A stretch of 64,000 nt of DNA, from contig NC_134834.1 of the NCBI RefSeq assembly GCF_004210375.1, forward strand, positions 151,065,009 through 151,129,008, written 5' to 3'. The DNA comes from Tachypleus tridentatus. Taxonomy: Eukaryota > Arthropoda > Merostomata > Xiphosura > Limulidae. The translations under genes and the position numbers were made by a program. This document shows positions 60,601-64,000 of the stretch, piece by piece (within the stretch, counting starts at the first letter, position 1; each line of letters opens with the position of its first letter). Under the pieces are notes generated by a model. That model saw only the letters and a list, made by a program, of their open reading frames with translations. It made no database searches and was not told the DNA's origin.

Positions 60601-62610
60601 AAGGGAAGCCAGTCAGTCATCACCAACCACCGCCAACTTTTGGACTACTCTTTTACTCAAGAATAGTGGGATTGACCGTAACATTATCACACCCACAGGG
60701 CTGAAAGGTCGAGCAAGGTTGGTGTGACTGGGATTCGAACCCGCAATTCTCAGATTACGAGTTGAGCGCCCTAAGCATCTGGCCAAGTAATATTGCTTAT
60801 TATTGCTATTATTGGGTTTTTTATAACGATTTGTTACCTTTTAAACCAAAATAAATCATAAAAAAACATTTTGTAGGGCTTCAGGTTTAAAGTTATAAAT
60901 ATAAAAAGTTTCTTCTAATTTCGCCCTCTAGTGGCACAACAGTATGTCTGCGAATTTACAACGCTAGAAACCAAAACGGGTTTCGATACAACCCGATCTG
61001 GGAGACAAATTATGAAAAATAAATTATATTCTCTCTTCATGCCATTTTTAAGAACACGTGGTTATTAATTACATATTTATTAGTATTTGGCTGATGATAA
61101 AAGAGCCTAAATTATGACTCACCACTTTCTAGAGCCTTCTTGACAAGTTGCTCGTGAGTTTGCGTTGGCGTACAGATTACTACAGCTGTCACTCTGTAAC
61201 ATTACAAACATTGTTTTAATAAAGGACGGGCACGCTTATCTGGAGCGATTTAGATTATTTCGAGACGTGTGTTGTTATGTCTTATTTCTCATATTCGTGC
61301 CTACCAATAGCCGACCATAAATCGAATGTATTAGAAAGGCACTTAATTAGTCAGTAATGAGATTTGGTGGTTCGTTATTCTTAAAAACACACCTGCTCCG
61401 TAGCAAAACATGTTAATCACCAGACTATTTTAGACCATTAAATGCTTGATGTATATATATTACATGTCAGCTATAGCTTAATTACTGTATTTAGTCAATG
61501 TTTATAGTCTTCTAAACTTACATTAGAGCTAACCAAATCTACCACTTACTGAGGATCACAGAAGATGACATCAGACTCGGTCGGCGTCAACATTCTAGTG
61601 TTTGACAGCTTCCATTTATTTTGCACATAGTCCGTTCTGGACTGGCTTTTCTCCACACAGTATAACAGCTCAGATCGAGGGTTAGACAATATTTTCTCAA
61701 AATGGATTGTTCCAATACGACCCAGTCCGAACAGAGCGATACCCACTTTATTGGCGCCAACATTGGTTTTCACTCCCTTCAAACCAGCTTCATAACTATA
61801 TGAAAATAGTTGCAGAATATCTGGTTACGATATCCATAGACCCTTTTTCAAAGAACACAATATTAACTTAAACAGCGACGAAAAAAAACTGCCTGTTATA
61901 AGTAGAAACAATCGTTTCTATCTGACGCTGGAGTTCTATTCGAAGTCAAACCTATAACATTCAGTTTTTTCAATCCACCAATCTATAAGTGATATCATAT
62001 ATTAGAGCTGATATATATCTTTCGTGTATATTATGATCATTATTGAACGAAGAACAAAACAATACAGATATTTCTCATTATTTTAAAGTAGTTCAGATTG
62101 AGGTTAAGTATTAAAATATCTAAATACAGCTTTTCTTAGTATATATATTTTTTGCATAAATTTTAAAAGTTTGTGGCTAAATAGAAGGTTTGTACCCGCT
62201 TATTCTACCTCCCTGTTTTACTTTCTGCCAGGTGGCAGTGTATTTGTTTTTTCCTTTTAAAGACAGAGCTGCACTATGGAATATCTGTGTTGTTCCACGA
62301 TGAGTATGGAACTCCAGTTTTAGTGTTATAAGTCCCGAGAATTAGGAATGAGCATACTACAAGGGGACAGAATAGTGTGGTGCGAGAAAGAATTTTAAAG
62401 TCGTTCGAATAAAGTCACGTTATCTACTTAGTATTTTAATTTCTCAGACAGTTTATATTTCCTACTTGTGTGATTTTTCTTTTGCGATATTGTTGAAACA
62501 CAAGCAGTAATAACAGCATACAGAATATTTATCCTACAATAACAATTATTCAAAATATCAAAAAAGTCTCACCTTAGGTACCTATAGTCAGTTGCTGCAG
62601 CTGCACACAT
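54682..62610 (-). CDS. Inositol 2-dehydrogenase-like oxidoreductase, second copy (8 exons, two one-base shifts)
   Basis: Same gene as at 36902-44325. Exons in transcript order: 62573-62610, 61550-61795, 61123-61193, 59803-59910, 59475-59602, 57735-57958, 56465-56630, 54682-54807. Exon 4 is one base short in the codons for the EKP motif (TGTGAAAACC for TGTGAAAAACC), and exon 8 has one T extra in its first bases; both are homopolymer runs. All other exons have the lengths of block 2. Residue differences include Asp17 to Gly and Asn to Ser in exon 5. Rossmann GLGRIG and the catalytic HDFAIHD are kept. Intron 5 is about 0.5 kb longer through an insertion. If the two shifts are sequencing errors, the copy is functional. 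Confidence 0.8.
57120..57286 (-). mobile_element. Degenerate tRNA-derived SINE (block 3)
   Basis: Counterpart of 29300-29466 and 39338-39507. Confidence 0.5.
57415..57654 (-). mobile_element. tRNA-derived SINE, long-tail family (block 3)
   Basis: Counterpart of 29600-29843 and 39633-39873, in intron 6. Confidence 0.75.
58955..59462. other. About 0.5-kb insertion present only in block 3
   Basis: Block 2 has a single CATGTTCCTTACCAGATGT at the exon 5 donor. Block 3 has it twice, at 58936-58954 (one mismatch) and 59463-59481, with 508 bp between. The inserted part holds a short internal repeat (TTGTTAGCGAGCT and TTTTACGCTTCCTTCAAGAA, each twice, 59160-59255). I recognise no coding sequence or known transposon in it. 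The 19-bp flanking repeat could be a target-site duplication. Confidence 0.8.
60146..60265 (-). mobile_element. Short tRNA-derived SINE, second family (block 3)
   Basis: Counterpart of 41867-41986, flanked by TACGTAAA (60138-60145 and 60266-60273). Confidence 0.85.
60526..60793 (-). mobile_element. tRNA-derived SINE, long-tail family (block 3)
   Basis: Counterpart of 42246-42512, flanked by TGCTTATT (60518-60525 and 60794-60801). Confidence 0.85.
62230..62330 (-). mobile_element. Degenerate short SINE, second family (block 3)
   Basis: Counterpart of 43962-44062 in intron 1 of the oxidoreductase. Confidence 0.45.
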
Positions 62611-63074
62611 TGTTTATAAGTCTTAGAACTGAATGCCACGTCCTCTCTCCGTAAAATGGAATTTCACAGCTCTTTCTCTGCGCTTTAGAGGATGTTTTCT
62701 GTCATATGATTGTTATAGAATGCTATGCTTGAGTGTTTCGTAACCGAATCACTCCCTCTACGTCAGAAAATATTAAACTCTCAGTACTGATTTATGTTAC
62801 TTGAATTGATGTAGAAAATACTCAAACGAACTTCTTAAGTTTATTTGAGTTGAAAGACTAGGGAATGAGTTTAAATCATGATTACTTCATCCTATTTACC
62901 CCACGTTTGAACTGCGTTGGGACTAGTTAGTTTTTAAATTATGCTATATCATTATTTTGATAAAAACAAACAAACAAAACATAACATATTCTCATAATCG
63001 AGGGAAAATATTTTCCCGAATTGTAACAGCTTATGATGTAGGGGAGGAATTCACAAATGTGCACTTACTCTGAA

Positions 63075-63575
63075 ATTTACCATGTCTTATGATTTACACG
63101 GAGTTAGAAATCTTAACGGTTAGCCTACTCTAGCTTATGATTTACAAGGGGTAGAAATCTCAACGGTAGGCCTCTTCTAGTTTATGATTTATAAGGAATA
63201 TAAATCTCAACGGTAAGCCTATTCTGGTTTATATTTGTTTGTTTTTGAATTTCGCACAAAGCTACTCGAGGGCTATCTGTGCTAGCCGTCCCTAATTTAG
63301 CAGTGTAAGACTAGAGGGAAGGCAGCTAGCCATCTCCACCCATAGCCAACTCTTGGGCTACTCTTTTACCAACGAATAGTGGGATTCACCGTCACATTAT
63401 ACGCCCCCACGGCTGGGAGGGCGAGCATGTTTAGCGCAACGCGGGCACGAACCCGCGACCCTCGGATTACGAGTCACACGCCTTACGTGCTTGGCTATGC
63501 CAGGCCCTTCTGGTTTATGATTTACGAGGGGTATAAATCTCAACTAGCTTATGATTTACCGGGGGCAGTAACAAT
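63075..63575. repeat. About 50-bp minisatellite interrupted by a SINE (block 3)
   Basis: Counterpart of 44790-45290, split by the SINE at 63233-63507. Confidence 0.85.
63233..63507 (-). mobile_element. tRNA-derived SINE inserted in a minisatellite (block 3)
   Basis: Counterpart of 44948-45222, with the same target-site duplication TTCTGGTTTAT (63222-63232 and 63508-63518). The shared insertion shows that blocks 2 and 3 separated after it. Confidence 0.92.
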
Positions 63576-64000
63576 AATAACACTTATAATGTAACAATAA
63601 AACCCAGTTTTCGTTGATAAAAAGTAGTCGAGCACTTGATAGTTGAGTAACTGCTTTCGCGAAATTCAGCACACAAAACTGGAAGATAAAATTTGAACAT
63701 AGCAACACATGTATGGGTATAGACATTTGAGATGAATATCTTAATTGTTTTTGGTTGTGGCGGTGGTGTGGATATAATATTTTGGCTATTAAATGGAAAC
63801 GTATTTATCTGGTGAATATAGGTGTTGAAATATTCCAACTTTAGACCATTATATCGGGCATATTGATTCCGATTATGTATTTTTAAAAATAATTACACAT
63901 TATTTCAACCTGTAACAATTCTCAACTAGTTGTATCATTGGGTAAAAATTACTTTGTTTTTAGAATAGAAAAATAAGAAGCCATAAACTGAGAGTAATTC

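Larger units (their letters stand above)
46922..64000. repeat. Repeat block 3 (X-Y-Z-W-V)
   Basis: Third block and the only one with all five parts in order. X 46922-48418, Y 48419-about 51438, Z to about 55470, W to 58478, V to the window end. Position 64000 corresponds to about 45720 in block 2. Confidence 0.95.

Overview
The window is animal nuclear DNA, AT-rich, with multi-exon genes and dense tRNA-derived SINEs, CR1-like LINE fragments and DNA-transposon relics. The main SINE (tRNA-like head, long tail beginning next to a GTTTGTTTG stretch) is one I associate with horseshoe crabs. Xiphosura is therefore the likely source; this rests on recollection, since no search was possible.

Left part (1-22.9 kb): two CR1-like LINE remnants, then a complete 14-exon LSG1 gene on the plus strand (3573-22799). 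LSG1 is the circularly permuted GTPase that releases NMD3 from pre-60S ribosomes. Its introns hold a 21-copy 51-bp minisatellite, four smaller tandem repeats, a long inverted repeat and one apparent U12-type (minor spliceosome) intron. Three exons each differ by one base from an open reading frame, always in a homopolymer run, which points to uncorrected long-read indels.

Right part (23-64 kb): one block present three times. Call its parts X (LINE relic), Y (EQGERF-type repeat relic, heat-shock-element promoter-like cluster, 3' half of a hAT transposase), Z (5' half of the hAT transposase, minisatellite, SINEs, last exon of an oxidoreductase), W (exons 7 and 6) and V (exons 5 to 1 and upstream DNA). 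The order is X-Y-W (23140-30660, Z absent), Y-Z-W-V (30661-46421), a 500-N gap, then X-Y-Z-W-V (46922-64000). The gene in the block is a minus-strand, 8-exon, 368-residue inositol 2-dehydrogenase-like (Gfo/Idh/MocA) oxidoreductase. It is intact in the second block (36902-44325), has two one-base homopolymer shifts in the third (54682-62610), and only exons 6 and 7 remain in the first (28645-30140).

The copies are nearly identical. They differ by scattered substitutions, homopolymer lengths, one 0.5-kb insertion and the 4.0-kb absence of Z. Either this is a recent tandem duplication, or the second contig is the other haplotype placed after the gap. The most unusual element is a 13-step, in-register heat-shock-element array upstream of a TATA box and an arthropod-type initiator, kept in all three copies and abutting a transposon-derived ORF.
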